Assembly (NCBI RefSeq): GCF_900098745.1
Contig: NZ_FQTT01000003.1
Span: 1 to 52,995, forward strand
DNA: 52,995 bases
Direction of reading: 5' to 3'
Source of the DNA: Actinomyces glycerinitolerans
GTDB taxonomy: Bacteria > Actinomycetota > Actinomycetes > Actinomycetales > Actinomycetaceae
The first letter of the stretch is position 1; each line of letters begins with the position of its first letter. This document shows, piece by piece, positions 15,104 to 24,878 of the stretch. The notes under the pieces are model-generated. The model was not told the origin of the DNA, ran no database searches, and saw nothing but the letters and a program-made list of their open reading frames with translations. The position numbers and the translations under genes are program-made.

Positions 15104-17056
15104 ATGCCGCAGAGTCCCGACAGCTCCACCCCCGCCGCCCTGGCCGGGCTGCGCGCAGGTGCCAACGTCGGCGGCTACCGGCTGGTGCGCCGCCTGGGCG
15201 CCGGCGGCATGGGCGTGGTTTGGGAAGCCATCGACGGCGACGGCAAACGCGTCGCGATGAAGATCCTTCACCCGCAGATCGCGGCCGACCCGACGGCCCG
15301 CCGGCGCCTGGACCGTGAGGCCTCCGTCCTCGCCCGCGTCAAGGACTCGCGCGTGGCCCGCATACTGGATATCGAGACCGGCGACGGCGCGGACGGCGTC
15401 GGCGTCACCTTCGTCATCACCGAGCTGATAGACGGCCCGACTCTCCAGTACGAAATCGACCATGCCGGCGTCTACCGGCTGGACACGGATATCCGCGACC
15501 TCTCCGACCTCGCCCACGGCCTGGTCGACGCGTTGGCCGTCGTGCACGCCGCCGGCGTCATCCACCGCGACCTCAAACCCTCCAACGTCATGCTCGGCGC
15601 GGCCGGCCCGGTTCTGATCGACTTCGGCATCGCCCAGGTGGCCGACGACGTCCGCCTCACCCAGACCGGCCAGGTCACGGGTACCCCCGGCTTCATTCCG
15701 CCGGAGATGCTCGACGGCGGAGAACCCAACCCCGGCGTCGACTGGTACGCCTGCGCGGGCGTCCTACTGTTCACCATCACCGGCCTCCCGCCCTTCGGCT
15801 CCGGCCCCTGGCAGGCCGTCTTCCGCCGCGTATACGCCGGCACTCCGGAACTGGGCGACCTGGAACAGGTGCAGCCGGCCCTCGCGCGCGCCTTCACCGC
15901 GGCACTCGCCCCCGACCCCGCCGACCGCCTGCCCGTCCCCGATCTGTTGCGCGTCCTGGATGAGATCGCCGACGGCGGCGACGGCCAGACCGCTTTGGCG
16001 CAGGTGCTGCCGGATGCCGAGGCCGACGCCGGCGATGCGGCCGTCCCCGAGGTCGTCGAGGCGGACACGAGTACCGGCACCTATGGGGCCATCTACTCCC
16101 CCTTCTCGTCGGCCGGCAGCGCGGGAAGCCCGGGGACCGGTCCGGTGTCCGGCTCCGGCTATGGGATGGTGGCTCCGTCGTCTTCGGCGTTTTCGGCCCC
16201 CGGGGGCTACGGGGCCGTGGCGAGTCCCGCCCCGCAGGCCGACGCCGTCCGGCCGGCATCTCTTGCAGGCGCGCCGGCGGCGCCGATGCCGCCGTCGTTC
16301 ACGCCCGGAGGCGGGGTGGAACCGGCTCAGTCGGGACCCGCGGTGCCGGCGCAGCCCAGTTTCGGTGCGCCCGTCCAGCCGGCCCCTGCCGGCTACGGGG
16401 ACGCCCACTCCGCGGCCATGGCCCCACCCGTCCCCGGAGCGGTTCCCGAATGGGCGCTGGAGCCCCGGCGTCACCGCACCGTTGCCGCCTGCTTCTTCCT
16501 GATGCTGGCGGCGCTGGGACTGCTCATTCCCGGCTGGCTGGCGATCGGTTTCTCGCTGCTGGTGGTGATTGCGGGGACCGTCGGTCGGGCCGATGACGCG
16601 CGCCGTTGGCGTCGCCTGCGGGCCGGCTACGCCTCCGCCGCCGACAACTCGCGCATGTGGGCGTCGACCCCCTGGTACCTGCTGCGTTCCCTGATCGCCG
16701 GCACCGCCGCCTGTGCGGTGGCGGCGGTCGTCGCCGTGATGGAGTTCTACTTCTCCGGCCGAGCGCTAGGGTTCGCTCCGAATACCCCTCCCGCCCTGCT
16801 GGCCACGTGGGGTGACTACCACCGGTTGGGGCTGTGCGTGGTGTCGGTGGTGATCGCCTACATGGTGGTGGCTTGGTTCGTGCCCTGGGGTGCGCCCACC
16901 CGCCGTGGCGGCGCCCGCCTGATCGACCTGGTCCTGCGTGGGCGCACGAACCGGCGCATCGGCTGCATCGTGTTCGTCGTCATCGCGGTGGCCATCGTGT
17001 TTCTGTTCGCCATGGGCGCGATTCCTGTGGCCCGGCTAGACCCCTTCAGCTTGTAG
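15104..17056 (+). CDS. Membrane-anchored Ser/Thr protein kinase (PknB-like)
   Basis: A 650-aa Hanks-type kinase. The glycine loop RRLGAGGMGVVW lies at 29-40, the ATP lysine is Lys53 (VAMK), the catalytic HRDLKPSN at 154-161 and the DFG at 173-175, so the kinase is expected to be active. After the kinase domain (about 24-290) comes a long low-complexity linker rich in Gly, Pro, Ala and Ser (about 350-480), then four hydrophobic segments from about 495 to 640, with no PASTA repeats. The start ATG at 15104 places the kinase domain at the usual distance. It is divergent from the sugar ATPase gene. It could phosphorylate the FHA proteins further right; this is not shown by the sequence. Confidence 0.92.
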   Translation: MPQSPDSSTPAALAGLRAGANVGGYRLVRRLGAGGMGVVWEAIDGDGKRVAMKILHPQIAADPTARRRLDREASVLARVKDSRVARILDIETGDGADGVGVTFVITELIDGPTLQYEIDHAGVYRLDTDIRDLSDLAHGLVDALAVVHAAGVIHRDLKPSNVMLGAAGPVLIDFGIAQVADDVRLTQTGQVTGTPGFIPPEMLDGGEPNPGVDWYACAGVLLFTITGLPPFGSGPWQAVFRRVYAGTPELGDLEQVQPALARAFTAALAPDPADRLPVPDLLRVLDEIADGGDGQTALAQVLPDAEADAGDAAVPEVVEADTSTGTYGAIYSPFSSAGSAGSPGTGPVSGSGYGMVAPSSSAFSAPGGYGAVASPAPQADAVRPASLAGAPAAPMPPSFTPGGGVEPAQSGPAVPAQPSFGAPVQPAPAGYGDAHSAAMAPPVPGAVPEWALEPRRHRTVAACFFLMLAALGLLIPGWLAIGFSLLVVIAGTVGRADDARRWRRLRAGYASAADNSRMWASTPWYLLRSLIAGTAACAVAAVVAVMEFYFSGRALGFAPNTPPALLATWGDYHRLGLCVVSVVIAYMVVAWFVPWGAPTRRGGARLIDLVLRGRTNRRIGCIVFVVIAVAIVFLFAMGAIPVARLDPFSL

Positions 17057-17108
17057 GCATGGCCCGCTATACATAGGCATGGCCCGCTATACATAGGCAT
17101 GGCCCGCC
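17055..17108. repeat. 20-bp tandem repeat, 2.7 copies
   Basis: The unit AGGCATGGCCCGCTATACAT occurs at 17055 and 17075 without change, and a third partial copy starts at 17095. It begins on the stop codon of the Ser/Thr kinase gene and ends 124 bp before the DsbA-like gene. Its role is unknown. Confidence 0.85.
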
Positions 17109-17231
17109 CACCGAGGTGAGGCAGGCCGCACCCTGCGGTCGTGCTTTCCTGGCGGTTCACAGGCAGAATGCCTAATGTGCAATGCGCCGCGTGACCTGCG
17201 GCAGCGTCGAACCCGAGTTGAGGAGTTGCTT

Positions 17232-18092
17232 GTGGCCTCAAACCAGCCACGTCCCACCAAGGCGGAGCGTCGGGAGGCGGCGCGCGCCAAGGCCCGGGCC
17301 ATGCGCGAGGAGCAGGAGCGCCGGGAGCGGCGCGCCCGGATCACCCGCCGCAGCCTGTTGGGTCTGGGCGGCGTCGCCGTCGTCGGGGCCGCGGCCGCAC
17401 TGGTCGTCAACTCGCGTAAGGACACCGGCCTGGGCGGCGAGATCGTCTCGGAACTGGCTCAGGGGGACGGCATGCCGGCTACCGTCCGCGCCGACGGGTC
17501 GATCGTCTTCGGGCCGGACCTGACGCCGGGCACCAGCACGGACGGCGCCCGGAACCTGCACATCTACTTCGACTACTCCTGCCACTACTGTGCCAACTTC
17601 GAGGCGTTGCATGCCGCGGAGATCGACTCCCTGCTGAGCGACGGCACCATCAACCTCGTGCTGCACACGGCACGGTTCTTGGAGAAAACCAATGACGGCT
17701 CCTGGAGCAACATGGTGTGCAACGCCCTGGGTGTCGTGCTGGACCAGGAGCCCGCCTCTGCGCTCGCCTTCCACCAGGCGGTGCTGGCCCGCTTCGCAGA
17801 GATCTACGCCGCTCAGGACTCCTCGGCACTGACCGCCGCCTCGGTGACGCAGGCCGCGACCGAGGCGGGCGTGAGCGACGCGGTGGTGGCCCAGATGGAG
17901 ACCGCCATCGCCGACAACACCTATTCCGCCTGGCTAGCGCTCAACCGTGAGACCTTTTCACAGGGCGGCGTCTCGGGGACTCCGACGGTCTGCCTGGACA
18001 ACGAGAGGCTGGAACTGACCGCCATCGCCACCGAGACCGGCATCACCGACTACATCCAGGGCGGCGCGGCCGAGGACACGTCTGCGCAGTAG
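17232..18092 (+). CDS. DsbA-like thioredoxin-fold protein, membrane-anchored
   Basis: A 286-aa thiol-disulfide oxidoreductase of the DsbA/thioredoxin_4 family. After a very basic N-terminus (AERREAARAKARAMREEQER) comes a possible Tat-like or signal-anchor segment RRSLLGLGGVAVVGAAAALV at about residues 38-57. The active site is CHYC in YFDYSCHYCANFE near residue 119, and the cis-proline loop is GVSGTPTVCLD near 256. It should act outside the membrane in disulfide formation or exchange. I chose GTG at 17232 because AGGAG lies seven bases upstream. The tRNA-Thr gene follows on the same strand. Confidence 0.88.
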   Translation: MASNQPRPTKAERREAARAKARAMREEQERRERRARITRRSLLGLGGVAVVGAAAALVVNSRKDTGLGGEIVSELAQGDGMPATVRADGSIVFGPDLTPGTSTDGARNLHIYFDYSCHYCANFEALHAAEIDSLLSDGTINLVLHTARFLEKTNDGSWSNMVCNALGVVLDQEPASALAFHQAVLARFAEIYAAQDSSALTAASVTQAATEAGVSDAVVAQMETAIADNTYSAWLALNRETFSQGGVSGTPTVCLDNERLELTAIATETGITDYIQGGAAEDTSAQ

Positions 18093-18125
18093 CGGGGCAT
18101 TTGGTCGGGTAAGCTCGGTCCGCAC

Positions 18126-18201
18126 GCCGCGTTAGCTCAGCTGGTAGAGCAGCTGTCTTGTAAACAGCAGGTCGTCGGTTCGAGTCCGACACGCGGCTCC
18201 A
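18126..18201 (+). tRNA. tRNA-Thr (anticodon TGT)
   Basis: A complete 76-base cloverleaf with encoded CCA. The acceptor stem is GCCGCGT with ACGCGGC, the D arm is GCTC...GAGC, the anticodon stem-loop is GCTGT-CTTGTAA-ACAGC with anticodon TGT, and the T arm is GTCGG-TTCGAGT-CCGAC. It decodes ACA threonine codons. Confidence 0.97.
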
Positions 18202-18277
18202 CGTTTTCCCGCACGGCCACGTGTACGTCCCTCCTCCGGGACTCCTCCGTGCCGGCGGCAGGTCGCCTGCTTCGAGC

Positions 18278-18324
18278 TTTTGCACCCTGGTGTGCGCCCA
18301 ATTGCCGCACACCAGGGTGCAAAA
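18278..18324. terminator. Perfect 19-bp palindrome, bidirectional terminator
   Basis: TTTTGCACCCTGGTGTGCG at 18278-18296 is perfectly complementary to 18306-18324 around a nine-base loop. Each arm ends in four A or T, giving a short U-tract on either strand. It lies between the tRNA-Thr gene and the convergent ung gene, so it can end transcription from both sides. Confidence 0.75.
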
Positions 18325-18394
18325 CGTCGCAGTAGAGGGCAAAGGTGCGGATCGGGCGGATGCTAGCCATCGTGCCCGCGCCCCGCGAACACAC

Positions 18395-19072
18395 TCAGGG
18401 CAGCCGCCAGTCGACCGGCGTCGCCCCCAGGCGCTCCAGCTCCGCGTTCGCCCGTGAGAACGGGCGCGACCCGAAGAACCCCCGCGAGGCGCTCAGCGGT
18501 GAGGGGTGTGGGGAGGCGATGATCGGCGTCGAGCCCAGCATGGGGGACAGCGACTGCGCCGGCCGCCCCCACAGAATCGCCACCAGCGGCTGGTCCCGCG
18601 CCACCAGTGCCTCGATGGCGCACTGGGTGACCTCCTCCCAGCCCCAGCCTCGGTGCGAGGCCGGCTTGCCCGGCTGCACGGTCAGCACCCGGTTGAGCAG
18701 CATGACCCCCTGCAGCGACCACGGCGTCAGGTCCCCGGAGGTCGGGCGCGCCACGCCCAGGTCGCTGACCAGTTCGGTGTAGATGTTCTCCAGGCTCCGC
18801 GGCGGGCGCACCCCCGGCTGCACCGAGAAGCTCAACCCCATCGGGTGACCCGGTGTGGGGTAGGGGTCCTGTCCCACGATCAGCACCTTGACGTCGTCGA
18901 GTGGGTAGGTGAAGGCGCGCAGCACATCGGTGCCGGCGGGCAGGTAGCCGCGGCCGGCCGCGATTTCTTTGCGCAACTTCGCGCCGAGTTCGTGGATGGT
19001 CGGCTCCACCGGCGCGAGCGCCTGGGCCCAGGAGGGATGGATGATCTCGGACAGCGGCTTCGGTTCGGTCAC
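18395..19072 (-). CDS. ung: Uracil-DNA glycosylase (family 1)
   Basis: A 225-aa enzyme that removes uracil from DNA at the start of base-excision repair. The catalytic water-activating motif [16 protein letters not shown] is at about residues 67-82, the uracil-binding block [13 protein letters not shown] near 124, and the DNA-intercalating loop [14 protein letters not shown] near 188-201. The length is normal for family 1. It is convergent with the tRNA-Thr gene and separated from it by the 18278 palindrome. Confidence 0.96.
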   Translation of the reverse strand: MTEPKPLSEIIHPSWAQALAPVEPTIHELGAKLRKEIAAGRGYLPAGTDVLRAFTYPLDDVKVLIVGQDPYPTPGHPMGLSFSVQPGVRPPRSLENIYTELVSDLGVARPTSGDLTPWSLQGVMLLNRVLTVQPGKPASHRGWGWEEVTQCAIEALVARDQPLVAILWGRPAQSLSPMLGSTPIIASPHPSPLSASRGFFGSRPFSRANAELERLGATPVDWRLP

Positions 19073-19155
19073 GCCTAGAGCCTAGCTCCGGGTCGGCCTC
19101 GGGGTGTCGGCGCGCATTAGCCGCCGCCGCGTCGGCCTCCCGGTATTCTCACGGT

Positions 19156-19758
19156 GTGAGCCGCTACGACTACCCCGACGACGAGTTCGACGCCGACGAC
19201 GACGGTCCGGTGCCCGTCGGGGTTCATCGCGCCCAGGTCCCCGCCTGGCGCAGCTGGATTCCCCTACTGGCCATCCTGATCATCGTCCCGCTGCTGGCAT
19301 GGGGTGCGGTGGGGCTGCTCGGGCGCCACGCGGATGGGGTGAGCGGCGCCTCCACGGCCACCGCCGGCGTCCCCGCGGATGACAGCGCCGATGACGCCGC
19401 GCAGGGCGGCGAGGAGCAGGCCACCGCGGAACCGACCACGCAGCCCGCCGAGGAACCGACCGGCAATGCCGACTTCACCACCGGCATCACCGTGCACAAC
19501 GGCACCGACACCAGTGGCCTGGCCACCCGTACCGGCGACAAGCTGCGCAACGCCGGCTTCACCTCCGTCACCGTCTCACAGGGCGTCTACAGTGCCGCCG
19601 AGCCGGCCAACACCACCGTCTACTACGCCTCCGCCGACCAGGCCGCCACCGCGCAGGCCGTCGTCAACGCGCTCGGGGCGGGCGAGCTGGTTGAGTCCGC
19701 CGAGGAGGCCCAGTCCAACCCGATTGTTGTGGTTCTGCGCAGCGACTATCAGGAATGA
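19156..19758 (+). CDS. Membrane-anchored LytR C-terminal-domain protein
   Basis: A 200-aa protein with an acidic cytoplasmic N-terminus (YPDDEFDADDD), one transmembrane helix at about 35-55 (WIPLLAILIIVPLLAWGAVG), a low-complexity linker rich in Ala, Glu and Thr, and a LytR_C domain from about 112 (ITVHNGTDTSGLATRTGDKL) to the end. This domain is found at the C-terminus of LCP cell-wall enzymes and as stand-alone anchored proteins in actinobacteria; the precise role is unknown. GTG at 19156 is the natural start. Its 3' end overlaps the next gene by four bases (ATGA), so the two are coupled. Confidence 0.85.
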   Translation: MSRYDYPDDEFDADDDGPVPVGVHRAQVPAWRSWIPLLAILIIVPLLAWGAVGLLGRHADGVSGASTATAGVPADDSADDAAQGGEEQATAEPTTQPAEEPTGNADFTTGITVHNGTDTSGLATRTGDKLRNAGFTSVTVSQGVYSAAEPANTTVYYASADQAATAQAVVNALGAGELVESAEEAQSNPIVVVLRSDYQE

Positions 19759-21065
19759 TGCGCGCGGAAGGCGGCGGCGCCGGCCGGCTCCCCCGGCGTG
19801 CGCTGCTGCTCGCCGTGCCGGCCGCGGTCGCGGCGGCGAGCGCAACGGTTCTGCTGTCGTCAAGACCTGCCCGTCCCGCTCTGCTGAGCGGTGGCGTGCT
19901 GGCCCGAACCGACGGCGTCGTCACGGTGCTGCAGCCCGAGCGAACGGGCCGCCCGACACCGCTGGCCGCCGCTGTACGCCAGGGCCTGGACGCGGCCACG
20001 CTGCCGACCGGCCGATGGGAGGAATTCGCCCGCACGGCGCTGATCGATCTGCTGACCCTGACCGGGCCCGCGCTGGCCGAGCCCGGCGCTGCTGCCGCGG
20101 GTGCGGTGACCCGCTTCCCGCATGGCGCCGTCGTGGCCGGCCCGGTGAGCATCTGGCGCTATATCTGGCCCCGAGACGCCGCCTTCGCCGCTGCCGCCTA
20201 TGCGGCGGTCGGGCTGGAGGCGCAGGCCCTCGACGTGCTCGCGCAGTTGGCGACCTTGCAGCGTCGCGACGGCGGCTTCGAGGCGCGCTACACCGCCGTC
20301 GGCGTCGTCCCGGATGACCGCCCCGCCCAGTCCGACGGTACCGGCTGGTTCTTGTGGGCGATCGGCCGGCTGCTCGCCGCCGGCGCGCGGGTGGACGAGC
20401 TATCCGCCCGCCTGGGGGAGGCGAGTGCGCGGGCCTGCGGCTTTCTGCTGGACTTGACCGACACGCCCGCGCACCTGCCGGCCGCGGCACCGGACTACTG
20501 GGAGGTGGGGGAGCGCACCCTCACCCTGGGGACGGCGGCGCCCACTCTGCTGGGGCTGGAGGCCGCGGCCGCGCTCGCGCAGGCGGGGCTGGAACTGGGC
20601 GCCGGCGCGGGTCCGTTGACGGAGCGGACGGTGACGGTGCGCGCGGCCATGGAGCGTGGCTTCGCGCCCGGTTGGGGCAGGCACGTGCGCGGGGACGACG
20701 TCGACGCGGCCATCGCGCTCGTAGCTCCGCCGTTCACCCGCGCGTTGGACGGCGTCGCGGCGGTAAGGGACGGAGCGGTGGCCCGCATGTCCCGGCCGGC
20801 CGGTGGGGTGGCGCCGGGGGAGTCGTGGCGCGACGACGGGATCTCCTGGACCCCGGAGACCGCACTGCTGGCCTGGTCGGCGGCCGGTCTGGGGCGCGAC
20901 GCCGAGGCGCGCACGCTGCTGGAGTGGCTGGAGGCGCACCGTACTCGCGCCGGTGCGCTGCCCGAGAAGGTGCGCGCCGACGGCCTGCCCGCGGGGCCTG
21001 CACCGCTCGCCTGGACCTGCGCGCTCGTACTGTTGGCCACGGCGGAACTCCGCCGAGATCGGTAG
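19755..21065 (+). CDS. Exported (alpha/alpha)6 glycoside hydrolase, GH15-like
   Basis: A 436-aa protein with an N-terminal signal or anchor segment (RRALLLAVPAAVAAASATVLL) and an (alpha/alpha)6-barrel body. WRYIWPRDAAFAAAAYAAVG at about residues 133-152 is the GH15 glucoamylase-type substrate block, DGGFEARY follows near 172, and SWRDDGISWTPETALLAW near 357 is in the place of the C-terminal catalytic region. The best match is therefore a GH15-like alpha-glucosidase or glucoamylase, although the body is shorter than usual and substrate cannot be inferred. It is coupled to the LytR_C gene by a four-base overlap. Its stop codon lies inside the first unit of a 23-bp repeat array. Confidence 0.75.
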   Translation: MMRAEGGGAGRLPRRALLLAVPAAVAAASATVLLSSRPARPALLSGGVLARTDGVVTVLQPERTGRPTPLAAAVRQGLDAATLPTGRWEEFARTALIDLLTLTGPALAEPGAAAAGAVTRFPHGAVVAGPVSIWRYIWPRDAAFAAAAYAAVGLEAQALDVLAQLATLQRRDGGFEARYTAVGVVPDDRPAQSDGTGWFLWAIGRLLAAGARVDELSARLGEASARACGFLLDLTDTPAHLPAAAPDYWEVGERTLTLGTAAPTLLGLEAAAALAQAGLELGAGAGPLTERTVTVRAAMERGFAPGWGRHVRGDDVDAAIALVAPPFTRALDGVAAVRDGAVARMSRPAGGVAPGESWRDDGISWTPETALLAWSAAGLGRDAEARTLLEWLEAHRTRAGALPEKVRADGLPAGPAPLAWTCALVLLATAELRRDR

Positions 21066-21140
21066 AAGTTATGTGCCGAGATCGGTCGATATGGCTGCCG
21101 AGATCGGCACAAGCGACACGCCGAGACCGACGGAAACGGT
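21052..21140. repeat. 23-bp dispersed repeat array, locus A (4 units)
   Basis: Units beginning GCCGAGATCGG start at 21052, 21075 and 21097, and a diverged fourth (GCCGAGACCGA) at 21120, a period of 22-23 bp. The same unit occurs in arrays at 26826, 29399 and 38946. Here the array starts inside the end of the GH15-like gene and stops about 50 bp before the first CIRCE element of groEL. Confidence 0.8.
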
Positions 21141-21192
21141 GTCGGGAGAGCTCTTTCACACCCCGTTTCGGGCCGACGGCGAACCTGAGCGT

Positions 21193-21219
21193 CTTGCACT
21201 CAAGGGGTGAGAGTGCCAG
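21193..21219 (+). promoter_or_regulatory. CIRCE-like HrcA operator 1 of groEL
   Basis: CTTGCACTC, nine bases, GAGTGCCAG. Each half-site matches the CIRCE consensus (TTAGCACTC-N9-GAGTGCTAA) at seven of nine positions. It lies 166 bp before the groEL start and nine bases before a second CIRCE. Confidence 0.7.
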
Positions 21220-21227
21220 CATTGCGG

Positions 21228-21254
21228 TTAGCACTCGGACCCGGAGAGTGACAA
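21228..21254 (+). promoter_or_regulatory. CIRCE HrcA operator 2 of groEL
   Basis: TTAGCACTC, nine bases, GAGTGACAA. The left half-site is a perfect CIRCE half and the right matches at seven of nine. It implies heat-shock control by HrcA. hrcA itself is not in the window. Confidence 0.85.
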
Positions 21255-21321
21255 AGCCGCTCCCCGGATCCGGTGAACGACCCAGGCCGGCAGGTGAGGG
21301 TCGGCGTCGGACGGGACATGA

Positions 21322-23013
<1,692 letters not shown>

Positions 23014-23090
23014 TCGGTCGCCCGGTCGGTTCGGTTCGCCGCTAGACGCGCCCCGCGCGGCCGCCCGGCGGACCCCGGTCCCATCACAAT

Positions 23091-23136
23091 GACGGCGGGC
23101 CGTCCCCCTGCGCAAGCGGGAGGGCGGCCCGCCGTC
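23091..23136. terminator. Hairpin downstream of groEL (dispersed hairpin, copy 1)
   Basis: GACGGCGGGCC at 23091-23101 pairs with GGCCCGCCGTC at 23126-23136. The same hairpin, with a slightly different loop, recurs at 24214-24261 and 24817-24868. It lies 78 bp past the groEL stop and probably ends its transcript. Confidence 0.75.
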
Positions 23137-23330
23137 GGTTCGGCTGCTGTGGTTGTCTAACGAAGTGGGGAGGTCATTGCTCCGCGTGTGGTCCGGTGCC
23201 TTGCGCTGGCCGGCGGGCCGGGCCGGAGCTGTGGGTTTGCACGCAAGGGCCGTCCGGGCAAGCCCGCATAATTCCCGGTTTCCCCTGGAAGTACGCGGAA
23301 ACTGCTTCTCGACCCGAATCCGGTGGCATC

Positions 23331-23369
23331 GCTCCAGTGTGCAACGAGGGGGTCGTTGCACACTGGAGC
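23331..23369. repeat. Perfect 17-bp inverted repeat, loop GGGGG
   Basis: The arms 23331-23347 and 23353-23369 are exact reverse complements. It lies in the gene-free stretch after groEL. Confidence 0.85.
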
Positions 23370-23500
23370 ACTGTCATGACACCCGGGCCGCGGGCAAGAT
23401 CCGCGCGATCACACGGATTCCGCCATGGTGCTCACTCCTCGAGTGTGCGGACTCACCACAGGGGCCCGAACAACGCCACCGAACACCCACACCCACCCGT

Positions 23501-23555
23501 ACCACACCCTCAAACCGGAAGAGCCGGTGAGGCTTTTCGGGTTTGAGGGTGTGGT
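23501..23555. repeat. 25-bp inverted repeat with two mismatches
   Basis: The arm 23501-23525 pairs with 23531-23555 at 23 of 25 positions around GGTGA. It can form a very stable hairpin in RNA; it could be a strong terminator or an attenuator-like structure, but no gene directly abuts it. Confidence 0.85.
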
Positions 23556-23741
23556 GCCTTGGTGGTGCGGGCCTTCGCGGCGCCGCAGCCTTGGGGGCGC
23601 TGGGACTGTGGGGCCGCAGGACGCGTTGGGTACGCCCCTTCGGCGTAGTAGACGGCGTGACACTCGGGCGTTCAGTGCCGGGGCGGAGGCGGCTCCCAGC
23701 TCACCCTTGCCGAGGACATCGACGCGGTATTGGATGGGCGT

Positions 23742-24131
23742 ATGAGTAGGACGGATGCCAACGCCCTCGTCGGGCGAGTACTTGCGGAGGTGCCGCCCTT
23801 CCTGCTGGTAGGACTTGGAGGGCTACTGCGGGTCTCGGACGGTCCCCTGTGGTCGGCGAGTCTGCTGGTCGGCGGCGGAGTGCTGTGGCAGGTGCTGGTG
23901 CTGGCGAAGACTCGCGCTGAGAGCGACACCGGTGGGGTCCGGATCAACAACCTGGGGCGACTGGCGGTGATCGCACTGCTGCTTCTGCTCGGCAATTGGG
24001 GTGCCTTGACCGGCGGGTTGGCCTTGCTGGCCCTGTTCCTGGGGGTGTGCGTGGCCCTGCGGTGCTGGCGCTTCCCCGACGGTCCGCGGCCGGTACGACG
24101 GCGCGAGTTCAATCCCCTGCGGGGCGTATAG
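23742..24131 (+). CDS. Small integral membrane protein, 129 aa
   Basis: I do not recognise the family. The protein has three or four hydrophobic segments: VPPFLLVGLGGLLRV near 18, SASLLVGGGVLWQVLVLA near 40 and two adjacent segments LAVIALLLLLGNWGALTGG and ALLALFLGVCVALRCW near 73-108. It ends in a basic tail (PRPVRRREFNPLRG). The ATG at 23742 is preferred over an upstream TTG at 23730. It is followed by the second copy of the dispersed hairpin. Confidence 0.6.
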   Translation: MSRTDANALVGRVLAEVPPFLLVGLGGLLRVSDGPLWSASLLVGGGVLWQVLVLAKTRAESDTGGVRINNLGRLAVIALLLLLGNWGALTGGLALLALFLGVCVALRCWRFPDGPRPVRRREFNPLRGV

Positions 24132-24213
24132 GCCCGCGTCGCCCGGACACGTCCGGCCGTGCCTGCCGACGCGCCTACGCGACGCCGCTAGACAGGACCC
24201 CGGTCCGGTCACG

Positions 24214-24261
24214 ACGACGGCGGGCCGTCTCCTGCGAGTGCGGGAGGCGGCCCGCCGTCGT
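24214..24261. terminator. Dispersed hairpin, copy 2
   Basis: ACGACGGCGGGCC at 24214-24226 pairs with GGCCCGCCGTCGT at 24249-24261. The core, including the loop TCTCCTGCGAGTGCGGGA, is identical to copy 3. It lies between the convergent small membrane protein genes. Upstream sequence (CGCCGCTAGAC and GGACCCCGGTCC-like) is also shared with copy 1. Confidence 0.75.
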
Positions 24262-24308
24262 GTGTCAGCTATCCATGCGTGTGGGAGGCCAGTCTGACCG
24301 TGTTACGG

Positions 24309-24545
24309 TCACGTGTTGGTCGAGCGGTTGCCTTGCAGCTGCCAGAAGTGAATGCCCAGGAACACAATGAGGGCGCTGAGCATACCGAGCCCATCGAAGT
24401 CGAACACTTGTAGGTGTCGCAGGGCGATGGTGGCGACGGCGATCAGGCCGAACAGAACGAAGCCGTCCCAGTGTCGCTCTCCCGAACGCCATCCCGCTAA
24501 GGCGGGCAGCGCCAGGGCGAACAGGATCCAAAGCAGAATGCTCAT
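24309..24545 (-). CDS. Small integral membrane protein, 78 aa
   Basis: A 78-aa hydrophobic protein with three predicted helices: ILLWILFALALPALAGW at the N-terminus, VLFGLIAVATIAL near 30 and MLSALIVFLGIHFW near 55. No family is recognised. AGGAA lies eight bases before the ATG. A 30-codon signal-peptide-like reading frame ends 50 bp upstream on the same strand, so the two may share a transcript. Confidence 0.6.
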   Translation of the reverse strand: MSILLWILFALALPALAGWRSGERHWDGFVLFGLIAVATIALRHLQVFDFDGLGMLSALIVFLGIHFWQLQGNRSTNT

Positions 24546-24595
24546 TGATGATTCCTAAGAAACGTTGTCCGTGGTGGCACCTTGGACCAGGTCCT

Positions 24596-24688
24596 CTAGG
24601 GTGGGGGTGCTTCGGCGGCGATCGCAGGTGATGCGGCTGCGAGTGCCGGGAGGCAGGCGGTCAGGCCGCCGAGCATGCGTCTGTGCAT
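24596..24688 (-). CDS. Candidate 30-aa secreted or truncated peptide
   Basis: A 31-codon frame starts at an ATG with GAAGGAG placed seven bases upstream. The product is almost entirely a signal peptide: MHRRMLGG, a hydrophobic Ala-rich core, and SPAIAAEAPPP with an Ala-x-Ala site. It may be a very small secreted peptide, a leader, or the start of a gene truncated by decay. The good ribosome site is the main support. Confidence 0.35.
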   Translation of the reverse strand: MHRRMLGGLTACLPALAAASPAIAAEAPPP

Positions 24689-24816
24689 GGTGGCGCTCCT
24701 TCGAAATCAGGTGTGACCAATATCTCTGTGATCGCGGGAGGAGTCAAGAGAAAAGAGGTGCGTTGAATGAGCTGCGTTTTAGAGATACATGTGTTCACCC
24801 TGGGTGCAGGCCGACG

Positions 24817-24868
24817 CGACGACGGCGGGCCGTCTCCTGCGAGTGCGGGAGGCGGCCCGCCGTCGTCG
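24817..24868. terminator. Dispersed hairpin, copy 3, downstream of WXG100 gene
   Basis: CGACGACGGCGGGCC at 24817-24831 pairs with its exact complement at 24854-24868. It starts 11 bp past the stop of the minus-strand WXG100 gene, in terminator position. The core is identical to copy 2. Confidence 0.8.
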
Positions 24869-24878
24869 GGCGCGCTGC

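Larger units (their letters stand above)
23137..23741. other. Gene-free region with two large palindromes
   Basis: I see no convincing gene here. A perfect 17-bp inverted repeat (GCTCCAGTGTGCAACGA with its complement, loop of five G) lies at 23331-23369. A 25-bp inverted repeat with two mismatches and a five-base loop lies at 23501-23555 (arms start ACCACACCCTCAAACC). Neither has a T-run; they may be relics of mobile elements. Confidence 0.6.
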
